Below are positions 1-9,291 of a stretch of DNA of 45,026 nucleotides, one piece after another. The notes under the pieces were generated by a model. The model saw nothing but the letters and a program-made list of their open reading frames with translations, did no database searches and was not told where the DNA came from. The position numbers and the translations under genes were made by a program. Numbering within the stretch: position 1 is the stretch's first letter; every line of letters starts with the position of its first letter. This stretch comes from an uncultured Clostridia bacterium (GTDB lineage: Bacteria; Bacillota; Clostridia; TANB77; CAG-508). The stretch spans positions 1 through 45,026 of the forward strand of contig CAJFRV010000009.1 in NCBI GenBank assembly GCA_904419495.1, given 5' to 3'.

Positions 1-51
1 ATTCTAAAAATTCCATAAAGGAATTATAACATTTAGAGAAGAAAAATAAAA

Positions 52-73
52 GGCACTAAATTTAATTAGTGCC
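52..73 (-). terminator. Rho-independent terminator of the minus-strand holin-like gene
   Basis: GGCACTAA..TTAGTGCC 8-bp perfect stem; on the minus strand followed by CTTTTATTTTTC. Confidence 0.7.
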
Positions 74-101
74 AGTGCGAACGAAGTTCGCTTTCTTGTG
101 G

Positions 102-476
102 TTACATTGATTGATTTCCGGGAAGAAAATAATCAACAACACCATAAATTAATGCCCCTATTATAGCAGCCATCCAAGAAATAGAATAACCAGCTACAAA
201 GAATTGAGTAACATATAATGTAATAGCGGCTAATGCAAAGCCTACGAAGCCTTTACCAAATGGGCTAGCATGTAAACCTGTAAACTTAACAATTAAATAG
301 TCTATAATACTTAACACAACAGCAGCTATAATAAGTGTAGCAAAATTATTAATACTAAAACCCGGTGTAAAAAAAGCAGTGACAGCTAGAACAATGGCAG
401 CAACAATTAATCTACCAACTATCTGCCAAACAGTTGATGTTCCTGTTTTAGCGTTAGTTCCTCTTGCTTCTGACAT
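102..476 (-). CDS. Small membrane protein, phage-holin-4_2-like (PF04020-like)
   Basis: ORF 124 aa, 4 hydrophobic segments, internal repeat FFTPGFSINNFATLIIAAVVLSIIDYLI / FFVAGYSISWMAAIIGALIYGVVDYFL; SD AAGGAGG upstream. Confidence 0.65.
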   Translation of the reverse strand: MSEARGTNAKTGTSTVWQIVGRLIVAAIVLAVTAFFTPGFSINNFATLIIAAVVLSIIDYLIVKFTGLHASPFGKGFVGFALAAITLYVTQFFVAGYSISWMAAIIGALIYGVVDYFLPGNQSM

Positions 477-629
477 AGAAAATAACCTCCTTAGTTTTGA
501 ATTTCATAATGTATTTTTTTAGGTTCTGAAAATAGTATTTGCAAAAATAAAAAAATTATTCAAAATTAAGAATAAAAGAATGGAAAGTTGTAAAAAATAT
601 AATTGTAAACTAAAAACGAAGGTGTTTGT

Positions 630-1310
630 ATGTTAATAACTTTTTTTAGATCAATTGTTTTATACATAATTGTATTAATTGTAATGAGATTAATGGGAAA
701 AAGAGAAATAAGTCAAATGCAACCATTTGAATTGGCAATTTCCATTATGATTGCAGATTTGGCATCAATTCCGATGACAGAAATAGGAATACCAATATTT
801 AATGGAATTGTTCCTATATTAGGATTATTAGTTATGCATTTATTAATTTCTGTGATTAATATAAAAAGTGTTAATTTAAGGAAATTTATATGCGGAAAAC
901 CTAGTATTTTAATATATAGAGGAAAAATAGATGAAAAAGTATTAAAAAAAGAAAGATTTACTATTAATGAATTACAGGAAAGGCTAAGAAGAGATAATAT
1001 TTTTAACTTAGGAGATGTTGAATATGCTATCTTAGAAACAAGCGGAGAAGTGACTGTTATTCAAAAGCCAGAAAAAAGAGGAACAACACCAGAAGATTTT
1101 AATATAGTTCCAGAATATGAAGGAATACCGTATGATTTAGTAATAGATGGAAAGGTAATGCAACAAAATTTAGAAAAGATAGGAAAGAATTATAAATGGC
1201 TTGAAAAACAGTTAATACCGTTTAAAATGAAACCTGAAGAAGCTTTAGTAGTTACAATTGATGGAAAAGGACAATTTTTTTGCCAAAAGAAAGAAGGAAA
1301 AGAAAAATAA
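630..1310 (+). CDS. DUF421 (YetF-like) membrane protein
   Basis: ORF 226 aa; N-terminal TMs then GKREISQMQPFELAISIMIADLASIPM and NIFNLGDVEYAILETSGEVTVI typical of DUF421. Confidence 0.85.
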   Translation: MLITFFRSIVLYIIVLIVMRLMGKREISQMQPFELAISIMIADLASIPMTEIGIPIFNGIVPILGLLVMHLLISVINIKSVNLRKFICGKPSILIYRGKIDEKVLKKERFTINELQERLRRDNIFNLGDVEYAILETSGEVTVIQKPEKRGTTPEDFNIVPEYEGIPYDLVIDGKVMQQNLEKIGKNYKWLEKQLIPFKMKPEEALVVTIDGKGQFFCQKKEGKEK

Positions 1311-1311
1311 G

Positions 1312-1701
1312 ATGTTAAAGGAATTCTTAATTTGTATAATTATTATAACTGTGATAGTAATTGGTAATATGATAACACAAAATTATAGTGTGAATTCAAT
1401 TGAAGATATTAATAATCATCTAAGAGAATTAAAAGAAACAATGCAAAATGAGGAAAAAAACGGTGATGATATACATTTACAAGTGGAAAAAATAGATGAA
1501 GAATGGGAAGATATGTTTTCAAAATTGGCATATTATATAGAACATGATGAACTTGAAAAATTTGCAAAAAATCTAGAAAATATAAAGACATATACAGAAT
1601 TGGAAGATTATGAAAGTACAAGGAAAGAAATTAATGAAGGGATATTTATATTAGAACATATAGAAGACAAATATTCATTTAATTTACAAAATATATTTTA
1701 A
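1312..1701 (+). CDS. DUF4363-like protein
   Basis: ORF in the 1258 frame; likely start ATG 1312 just after the DUF421 stop; N-terminal TM plus helical domain; usual DUF421 neighbour. Confidence 0.6.
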   Translation: MLKEFLICIIIITVIVIGNMITQNYSVNSIEDINNHLRELKETMQNEEKNGDDIHLQVEKIDEEWEDMFSKLAYYIEHDELEKFAKNLENIKTYTELEDYESTRKEINEGIFILEHIEDKYSFNLQNIF

Positions 1702-1708
1702 TAAAAAA

Positions 1709-1755
1709 GTGTGCGTTGACAAATCAAAGATTTCAGCGCACACAATTTTTTATTG
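1709..1755 (+). terminator. Rho-independent terminator
   Basis: GTGTGCGTTGA .. TTCAGCGCACAC stem followed by AATTTTTTATT. Confidence 0.7.
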
Positions 1756-1835
1756 TATAAGAAAAATCGACTTATTCTTTGACATTCCAGTATTTTTATA
1801 GATTTTTCCTATACAACAAGGTTAATTTTCTTATA

Positions 1836-4238
1836 CTATATATTGGTATTATTTTTTAAATTTATCTTTGCATATGTTTTTAGTTTTTGATAAACCAAAT
1901 CATTAATTGTACCAGAAGGGAATTTACCATTTTTGTCCTTTTTACCGGCAGGAACACCTGTTAATATTTCAATTCCTTCTTCAATTGTTGATACAGCATA
2001 AATATGGAATAATTTATTTTTTACTGCATCTATAATTTCATCAGATAATTGTAAATTATCAATATTTTGAACAGGAATCATAACACCATGTTCTCCAGTT
2101 AAACCACGCATTTTACATATTTGGAAAAAGCCTTCTACTTTTTCGTTTACACCACCAATTGGTTGAATCTGCCCCTTTTGATTAACTGATCCAGTAACAG
2201 CAATAGATTGGTTAATAGGAATTCCGGAAAGGCTAGAAAGTAAACCATATAATTCTGTACTAGAAGCACTATCACCATCTACGCCATTATATAATTGTTC
2301 AAAACAGATGCTAGCAGTTAGACATAGAGGAATATCTTGAGCGAACATTTCACCTAGATAACCAGTAAGGATTAATACACCTTTAGAATGGGAAGGACCA
2401 GATATTTCAACTTCTCTTTCTATATTTACAATTCCATTTTGACCTGTATACGTATTAACAGTTATTTTTGCTGGTTTTCCAAAGCTATAATCTCCAATAT
2501 TCATAATTGTTAATCCATTTAAAGTTCCAACTTCAAATCCAGAAGTATTAATTAATAAAGAATTTTCTTTTATCATTTCCATATATTTTGCATCATATTT
2601 TTTTACTCTATTGATTCTTTCATCTAATGCTTTTTGAACAAATTCTTCTGTAACAACTTTAGATTTTGATAGTTTAGCCCAAGTAGCAGCTTCACCAACT
2701 ACTTGTGTTAAATCGTCAAAACGTGTAGAAACTTTATGATGGCTACCAGCAAGTTTTGATGCATATTCTACTAATCTTGCCATAGCATTTTTATCTAAAT
2801 GAGGTAATTCTTCATAAGCACAAAATCCATGAACAATTCTTGCTAATTTGTTTAAGTTATCGTCTGTAATAGGTGCATCATCTTCGAATTCTACTTTGAT
2901 CTTAAATAATTTTCTAAAATCAGAATCCATTGCTAACAAAGTTTGATAAATATTTGCATTTCCAATTAAGATAACTTTTAAATTTAATGGAATTGGCTCA
3001 GGCTTCAAAGAAACTAAAACCATAGAAGATCGTTGGTCAGCTGTATTTTCAATACCAATATTTTTTACTCTTAAAGCCTTTTTCAAAGCTTCATAACACA
3101 TACCGTTGGCAAGTAAATCTTTAGCTTGAAAAATAATGTAACCACCATTTGCTTTTTGCATTAATCCTGCTTTTAACATTGTATGATCTGTTTTCAAAGA
3201 ACCATAATAATTTTCATATTCAAGTGAACCAAAAATATTGTGATAAGAATAGTTCGTATCCATTATTACAGGAGCACCATCACGGTTGGAATTATCAACA
3301 AATAAATTTACTCTATAATTTAAAGTAGGATCTGGTTTTTTCATTGCAGGATTTTGTTGAGTATTAGAGTGATTTTGGTGTGTATCATCCTCTAAAAAAG
3401 TAGAAATATTTTTTAGTACATCTTGTTTAACATCTGTCAAAAATTTATTAATTTTTTTATTTCTTTTATATTTGGATTTCAAATAATTTATATGGACATT
3501 GACTGTTAAAAGAGCAACGTTGGATTGCCATTCAGATATTTTTTTGTCAGATTGTCTTTCAATTTCTTTTATTTGTCCAATAACATTCATAATTTGTTCT
3601 TGAACAATTAAAGAATTTTGTTCGTATTCTTGTTTTATTGTTTCGTCTAGCTTATCAAATTCTTCTTCTTCAATTGGCTTGCCATCTACGATAGGTGTCA
3701 TATAGATGCCATTTTGAGCAGATTTTACAGCAAATTTATATTTAGCAGCATCTGTATTTAATTTTTCAAGTAAAGCAGTTCTTTTAGTTTCATATTCTTG
3801 TTTAATTAAAGCTTTTTCTTTTTCAAAATCATCTGCATTAAAGGTCTTTTTTATATCCTTTTTAATTTCCTTAATAAAACCATCCATGGATTCTTTAAAT
3901 TCTTTTCCATGACCTGCTGGTAATTCTACTGCAATTGGTTCATTTGGATTATCAAAATTATATATATAACACCAATCAGAAGGTACTTTCTTTTTAGAAG
4001 CAACTTTATCTAGATAATTTTTAGTATACATAGTTTTTCCTACACCACTAGGACCTTCTAAATATAAATTATATCCTTTAACATCTACTTGAATACCAAA
4101 TTGTAAGGCTTTAATTCCTCTATCTTGACCAATTCCTTCTTGAATAGGTTCTAATTCTTCTGTTGTTTCGAATTTAAAAATGTCTGTATTACAAGTCATT
4201 TTTAAATCTCTATAACTTAATTCATTTTTATTTTTCAT
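1836..4238 (-). CDS. Lon-like ATP-dependent protease (AAA_32 / Lon C-terminal proteolytic domain)
   Basis: 800 aa; Walker A GPSGVGKT; Lon Ser/Lys region GDSASSTELYGLLSSLSGIPINQSIAVTGSVNQKGQIQPIGGVNEKVEGFF. Confidence 0.9.
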   Translation of the reverse strand: MKNKNELSYRDLKMTCNTDIFKFETTEELEPIQEGIGQDRGIKALQFGIQVDVKGYNLYLEGPSGVGKTMYTKNYLDKVASKKKVPSDWCYIYNFDNPNEPIAVELPAGHGKEFKESMDGFIKEIKKDIKKTFNADDFEKEKALIKQEYETKRTALLEKLNTDAAKYKFAVKSAQNGIYMTPIVDGKPIEEEEFDKLDETIKQEYEQNSLIVQEQIMNVIGQIKEIERQSDKKISEWQSNVALLTVNVHINYLKSKYKRNKKINKFLTDVKQDVLKNISTFLEDDTHQNHSNTQQNPAMKKPDPTLNYRVNLFVDNSNRDGAPVIMDTNYSYHNIFGSLEYENYYGSLKTDHTMLKAGLMQKANGGYIIFQAKDLLANGMCYEALKKALRVKNIGIENTADQRSSMVLVSLKPEPIPLNLKVILIGNANIYQTLLAMDSDFRKLFKIKVEFEDDAPITDDNLNKLARIVHGFCAYEELPHLDKNAMARLVEYASKLAGSHHKVSTRFDDLTQVVGEAATWAKLSKSKVVTEEFVQKALDERINRVKKYDAKYMEMIKENSLLINTSGFEVGTLNGLTIMNIGDYSFGKPAKITVNTYTGQNGIVNIEREVEISGPSHSKGVLILTGYLGEMFAQDIPLCLTASICFEQLYNGVDGDSASSTELYGLLSSLSGIPINQSIAVTGSVNQKGQIQPIGGVNEKVEGFFQICKMRGLTGEHGVMIPVQNIDNLQLSDEIIDAVKNKLFHIYAVSTIEEGIEILTGVPAGKKDKNGKFPSGTINDLVYQKLKTYAKINLKNNTNI

Positions 4239-4433
4239 TTGTTACCTCCAAATTTTTTTCTTATTGTTTCCATTTTTTAGTTTTTTATGTGATAAAAATA
4301 TTAAATTTTATAGTAATCTGCATAAGATTTTCTATATATAAAAACCTAAGTTTATATTCAAACATATTGTATATTAGTTGTAGAAATTTGTAAATAAAAA
4401 ACAAATAAAATTCATAAAATTTTTTTAAAGGTA

Positions 4434-4462
4434 TTGACAAGAATAAGAAAAACATTTATAAT
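4434..4462 (+). promoter_or_regulatory. Consensus sigma-70/SigA promoter of tRNA-Gly
   Basis: TTGACA - 17 nt - TATAAT at 4434-4439 / 4457-4462. Confidence 0.8.
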
Positions 4463-4482
4463 TTATAAATGTCAAGAGTAAT

Positions 4483-4553
<71 letters not shown>

Positions 4554-4610
4554 CAGTTTTTTGACATACTGAAAAAAATATAATTTAAAGGCAAAATTCG
4601 ACATGGTTTA

Positions 4611-4660
4611 AAAAAATAATATGATATAATAATATGACAATTTATATCATATTATTTTTT
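4611..4660 (+). terminator. 19-bp perfect inverted repeat with T-run directly upstream of the RAYT gene (insulating terminator/attenuator)
   Basis: AAAAAATAATATGATATAA (4611-4629) / TTATATCATATTATTTTTT (4642-4660), followed by more T. Confidence 0.7.
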
Positions 4661-4699
4661 TTTATGATTTTTTCTATTATTTATTCAAGGAGATAGTAT

Positions 4700-5380
4700 A
4701 TGCCAAGAAAGCCTAGAAATTATGCGACAACTTCATTTTTTCATGTAATTACTCAAGGAATCGATAAAAAATATATTTTTGACAAATCTGAAGATATTAA
4801 ATTTTACATAAAAATAATGTATAAATTAAAACAAGCACAAGAAATTGATATAATTTCTTATTGTATAATGAATAATCATGCACATATTTTAATAAAAACG
4901 GAGATATTGGAAGAGTTAAGTAAATATATGCAAAGGTTAAACACATCATATGCAAAATACTATAATAAAAAATATGATAGAGTAGGATATGTATTTAGAG
5001 ATAGATATAAGGCGGAGGGAATCTACAGTGAGAACCATTTATATAATTGTATAAAATATATTTATGATAATCCAGTAAAAGCAGGAATATGTGATAAAGC
5101 AGAGGAATATCCATATTCTAATTATAAAAAAATAAAAATAGAACTAAACGAAAGATATAAGTTTATTGATATTGATGAAACTACTGAGGAGATATGCAAA
5201 AATATTGTACATGATTTTTTAATAGAAAATAAAATTGAGAAAGAAGAATTAAAAGAGAATGAAATAAAACTAAAGAAGTTAATAATATTGATGAAAGAAG
5301 AATATAAGATTTCATTAAGAAAGATATCAGAGGAATTAGAAATAGGTAGGGAGAAGATAAGAAGATTATATAATCAATAA
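4700..5380 (+). CDS. Y1/IS200-like RAYT (REP-associated tyrosine transposase)
   Basis: 226 aa; CIMNNHAHILIK (HUH), YVFRDRYKAEGI, YIYDNPVKAGI typical of Y1_Tnp; C-terminal HTH-like extension. Confidence 0.85.
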   Translation: MPRKPRNYATTSFFHVITQGIDKKYIFDKSEDIKFYIKIMYKLKQAQEIDIISYCIMNNHAHILIKTEILEELSKYMQRLNTSYAKYYNKKYDRVGYVFRDRYKAEGIYSENHLYNCIKYIYDNPVKAGICDKAEEYPYSNYKKIKIELNERYKFIDIDETTEEICKNIVHDFLIENKIEKEELKENEIKLKKLIILMKEEYKISLRKISEELEIGREKIRRLYNQ

Positions 5381-5383
5381 GTG

Positions 5384-5410
5384 TGTCAAAAATCTCCGTC
5401 CCTCTTGACA
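5384..5410. repeat. 27-nt REP-like unit, TGTCA flank type
   Basis: TGTCAAAAATCTCCGTCCCTCTTGACA: TGTCAA/TTGACA ends, core CTCCGTCCC; immediately 3' of RAYT. Confidence 0.75.
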
Positions 5411-5417
5411 TAACCTA

Positions 5418-6374
5418 TTACAATTTTCTTAATTTAGCAACATAAAATCCTTCGAATAGTTTAGATGGACAAATACATAAAGTACCTTTTATAGAAGTAG
5501 GTAAAAATATGGCATCTGAAAAAGGCAAAGTATCAATAGGAATAACTTCAACTTTCCTTAGTTTAATAAATTTTTGTAAAATTTCTTCATTTTCTTTTGA
5601 TAAAATAGAACAGGTAGAATATATCATTTCATGGCCAGATTTTAATAGAGTAATTGCTTTTTTTAATAAGTCTGCTTGAACTTTTGAAGAACGATTGACT
5701 AAATCTTCTGTAAAAGTAGCTTCTAATTTTTTATCAAAAATAGAAATTGTACCACTACCACTACATGGAGCATCTAATAAAATTTTATCAAATGAGAAGA
5801 AATCATCTAATTGTCTAGCATCTTTTATCATAACGTTAACTCTATTAGCATCTTGTTTATTCAAGTTATATTGTAATCTTTCTGCTCGAACTTTATTTTT
5901 TTCACAAGCAGTAATATATGCTTTATTTTGAGAAAGTGCCAACATTTGTGTTGTTTTACCGCCGGGGGCTGCAGCCATATCTAATATATTTTCATCTTCT
6001 TTAGGAGATAGAACAATTGGTGGTATCATAGAAGATAAACTTTGCAAATAAATTTCACCATTTTTATAAATATTTAAGTCTTTAATCTGCTGTTCTGATA
6101 TATCTTCTATAATAAGAGCTTCTTTGTACCATGAAACTTCTTTGTATGGAATTCCAAAAGAATCAAAGGTGCTTTTAATATTTTGTATATTGTTTTTTAG
6201 CGTATTTGCTCTTAAGGTTAGGGGTCTTTTTTGGGAATATCCTTCTATTATGGTATTTGTTAAATTTTTTCCATATTGTGCTATTAAAAGATGATATAAA
6301 AATTCTGGTATATTATTTATCATAGTTTCCTCCAAAACATTATTAAAATATTTATGAAATAGATATATATACAT
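5418..6374 (-). CDS. RsmB/NOP2/Sun-family rRNA (cytosine-C5) methyltransferase
   Basis: 318 aa; DMAAAPGGKTTQMLAL, DAPCSGSGTISIFDKK, YSTCSILSKENEEI; start may be internal (MINNIPEFL). Confidence 0.85.
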   Translation of the reverse strand: MYIYLFHKYFNNVLEETMINNIPEFLYHLLIAQYGKNLTNTIIEGYSQKRPLTLRANTLKNNIQNIKSTFDSFGIPYKEVSWYKEALIIEDISEQQIKDLNIYKNGEIYLQSLSSMIPPIVLSPKEDENILDMAAAPGGKTTQMLALSQNKAYITACEKNKVRAERLQYNLNKQDANRVNVMIKDARQLDDFFSFDKILLDAPCSGSGTISIFDKKLEATFTEDLVNRSSKVQADLLKKAITLLKSGHEMIYSTCSILSKENEEILQKFIKLRKVEVIPIDTLPFSDAIFLPTSIKGTLCICPSKLFEGFYVAKLRKL

Positions 6375-6401
6375 ATCATACTATATCATAAAGAAAAAAG
6401 C

Positions 6402-6435
6402 AAAATAAAAAACTTCTTAAAGCAAAAGAAGTTTT
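6402..6435 (-). terminator. Rho-independent terminator of the minus-strand XRE gene
   Basis: AAAACTTCTT/AAGAAGTTTT 10-bp stem; minus-strand T-run TTTTTTATTTT. Confidence 0.65.
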
Positions 6436-6489
6436 ATGGAGTATTAAATAATTTAAGATTTTATAGTTTAATTGTTTTCTTATCAAAAT

Positions 6490-6717
6490 TTAATTGCTAA
6501 TAGTTTTTTCATAGGGAAGATTTATATCTGTTCTATATAATAAATAATCCACGCTAGTGTGATAAAAATCAGCTAATTTACACAATAATTCTAAAGGGAT
6601 GTTTCTTTTATTAAGTTCATAGTAAGAATAAGCAACTTGTGAAACATTCAAGATTTTACTTAATTCTTTTTGAGTCAAATCATGATCTTCTCTTAAATTT
6701 TTTATACGAGTATTCAT
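6490..6717 (-). CDS. XRE-family HTH transcriptional regulator
   Basis: 75 aa; RIKNLREDHDLTQKELSKILNVSQVAYSYYELNKRNIPLELLCKLADFYHTSVDYLL. Confidence 0.9.
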   Translation of the reverse strand: MNTRIKNLREDHDLTQKELSKILNVSQVAYSYYELNKRNIPLELLCKLADFYHTSVDYLLYRTDINLPYEKTISN

Positions 6718-6872
6718 TTTCTAATTCCTTTCTACAAAAAGTGATAGAACTGTAGGTACTACATAAAGATTAAAGAAATTATAAAATAAAACAGAATGTT
6801 ATATTGCTTTTTAAAACAATATGTTATAGAATAAATGAGAGTAAAAATATATTGAGAAAAAAGGAGGAACAA

Positions 6873-8346
6873 ATGAAAAAAGAAAGATTAGTAAAAAAAC
6901 AAACGAATAAGCATTTTTCTTATGAAAATATTAGAAATTCTAGCAAAAAGAAAAGTATGAATGGAATTACATTAATAGCTCTAGTAATTACAATTATTGT
7001 ATTACTAATTTTAGCAGGTGTAACCATAGCAACACTAACAGGTGATAATGGGATTTTAAGTAAAGCAACACAAGCAAAAGAGCAAACAGAAGTTGCTACA
7101 GAGAAAGAACAAGTTGAGATTGCATACATGAGTGCTGATATGAATAAAACAGGAGAAGTTGTTACTGTAGAAGAGTTACAAGCAGAATTAGATAAAATGG
7201 CAAAAACACTAGTGAGTGACAATGGAGATGGAACTTTCAATGTATTTTTTGAAGATTCTAAAAATAATTATAAAGTAGAAAATGGTGCTGTGTCTGAAAC
7301 AGTATTAACAGAAGAAAAAATGAATTTAGAAAAGGGAAGTATTCAGATAATAGATAAACAAACAAACGAAATAATAAGCGAGCAGAAGGTAGCTATAATA
7401 AAAACGAGCCCTTTACTATTGACTAGTTCAACAGAAATATATTTTGTTGATTCTGGTGGGAAGAATCCTAAACAGTATTTAAAAGACACATATGGTATTG
7501 AAGAAGCTGATATTCTAGATATATCTTATAATGAAAATTGTTTACCAGTTTATAGGGGAGTTAGTGGAACAATCTGTTATGTAGTTAGTCAAGGAAATAC
7601 CTATTTGAATAGTGAAGAAAATGGTGGGGGATATAGATTAGTTGGAAAACCAAATAAGTTATCAGCATATAAATCTCTTAAAAAAATTGATTGTACAAAT
7701 TTAAATACAAAATATGCAGTAAATATGGCACAAATGTTTAGATTTGCAGGTTGTAATGCCAAAGAGACAGGAGAGTATTTAGAAATTATATATGGACCTA
7801 ATTTTGATACTTCTAATGTAAAAACAATGGAATATATGTATGCTCAAGTCGGAATGAAAGATATTATTCTGCCAGAGAAATTTAATACAAAAAATGTAGA
7901 AAACATGGGACATATGTTTTTTGCACAAATGATGGATTCGCCAGTAGAGAATATTGACTTAGGAGAAAATTTTGATACTTCTAATGTGACAAATATGAAT
8001 AGTATGTTTTTCTATGTGCGGTCCTGATACATTAAAAACTTTAGATTTAGGAGATAAATTTGATACTTCCAAAGTTGTTGATATGGGGGTAATGTTTAGT
8101 GCTTGTGGAAAAAATACGCTAGAAACATTAAACTTAGGAGGAAAATTTAAAATTAATGTTAATTTGATTGAAGGGGACATGATGTTTACAGAATGTGGAG
8201 ATAATACATTAAAAGAAATTATATATGAAGACACGATAGAAAATTTTGAAAAAAATTGTATACAATTAGTAACACAAATTAAAGATTATGAAGCTATAAA
8301 AGCTAGACCTATTATAAAATGTACAGACGGAAATTACGAATATTAA
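6873..8346 (+). CDS. Surface protein with type IV prepilin-like N terminus and DUF285/BspA-like repeats; two ORFs (6804-8027, 8014-8346) joined by a +1 shift at CGG 8019-8021
   Basis: SD AAGGAGG, ATG 6873; MNGITLIALVITIIVLLILAGVTIATL pilin-like helix; repeats FDTSNVKTMEYMYAQVG, FDTSNVTNMNSMFFYV[+1]GPDTLKTLDLGDKFDTSKVVDMGVMF. Confidence 0.75.
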
Positions 8347-8380
8347 TCTATAAAAGAAATATAGTTAAAAATATAAAGAA

Positions 8381-8416
8381 AAAACAATCATGCTAAAATT
8401 GAAGTATGATTGTTTT
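8381..8416 (+). terminator. Rho-independent terminator
   Basis: AAACAATCAT .. ATGATTGTTTT stem after the DUF285 gene. Confidence 0.65.
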
Positions 8417-8588
8417 AATATTATGGAAATATTCACATATTAGATATAATAAAAATAATTAAAATATAAGTTATAAGAAATTTATGGTAATATTTGTAGA
8501 AGAAATATTGTAATTATTCCCCAAAACAGTTGATATTTTTTTAAAATTAATATAAAATCAATAAAGACTAACGATAAGGAGGAAATGA

Positions 8589-9249
8589 ATGGTTACATTA
8601 GAAGAGGTTAGAAAAAATCAAGAGGTAGAAGCTTTAATTTTAGGGGCTCAAAAACAGTTAGATGGACTTCGGATATACAGAACATAGCCATAGACATATT
8701 TCTATTGTTTCAAAAAGAGCAGGAGACATTTTAACAAAATTAGGATATCCAGAAAGAACAGTTGAGCTTGCAAAAATTGCAGGATATTTACACGATATCG
8801 GAAATTGTGTAAACCGAGTGGACCATGCACATAGTGGAGCCATTATGGCATTTAACATATTAAAAGATATGGGAATGCCGGTTGAAGAAAGAACAGAAAT
8901 TATGATGGCAATTGGAAATCACGATGAAAAAACAGGAACAGCTGTTAGTGATATATCAGCAGCTCTAATATTAGCAGATAAATCAGATGTGCATAGAGAT
9001 AGAGTAACAAACCAAAACTTATCGACATTTGACATTCATGATAGAGTAAATTATGCAGTAACCAATGCCAATTTAGAATTAAATAGTGAACAAAGAAAGG
9101 TTATATTAAATTTAACAATTGATACAAAATTATGTCCAGTTTTAGACTATTTCGAAATATTTATGGATAGAACGATGATGAGTAAATATGCAGCAAAATA
9201 TTTAAAAATCTGGTTTGAATTAGTTATTAATAATACAAAATTATTGTGA
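8589..9249 (+). CDS. HD-domain phosphohydrolase-like protein; +1 shift needed at CGG 8670-8672
   Basis: Frame 1 (8589) MVTLEEVRKNQEVEALILGAQKQLDGL then +1 to GYTEHSHRHISIVSKRAGDILTKLGYPERTVELAKIAGYLHDIGN..HD motifs..FEIFMDRTMM. Confidence 0.85.
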
Positions 9250-9287
9250 GAAAGGCGTGCGTTAACGAAAAAAAGATTTTAATGCAC
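9250..9287 (+). terminator. Hairpin resembling the 1709 terminator
   Basis: GTGCGTTAA .. TTAATGCAC stem, weak T-run. Confidence 0.4.
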
Positions 9288-9291
9288 AGAT

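Noticed and set aside
8007-8011. T5 homopolymer slip as the cause of the DUF285 split (would give MFSMCGPD)
   Set aside because: Not fully excluded, but the CGG explanation covers all three split genes and matches an internal repeat (MYAQVG / MFFYVG), so it is preferred pending read data.
8025-8027. TGA as selenocysteine after CGG TCC
   Set aside because: No SECIS-like element or selenoprotein family context; zero-frame sequence beyond does not continue the repeat.
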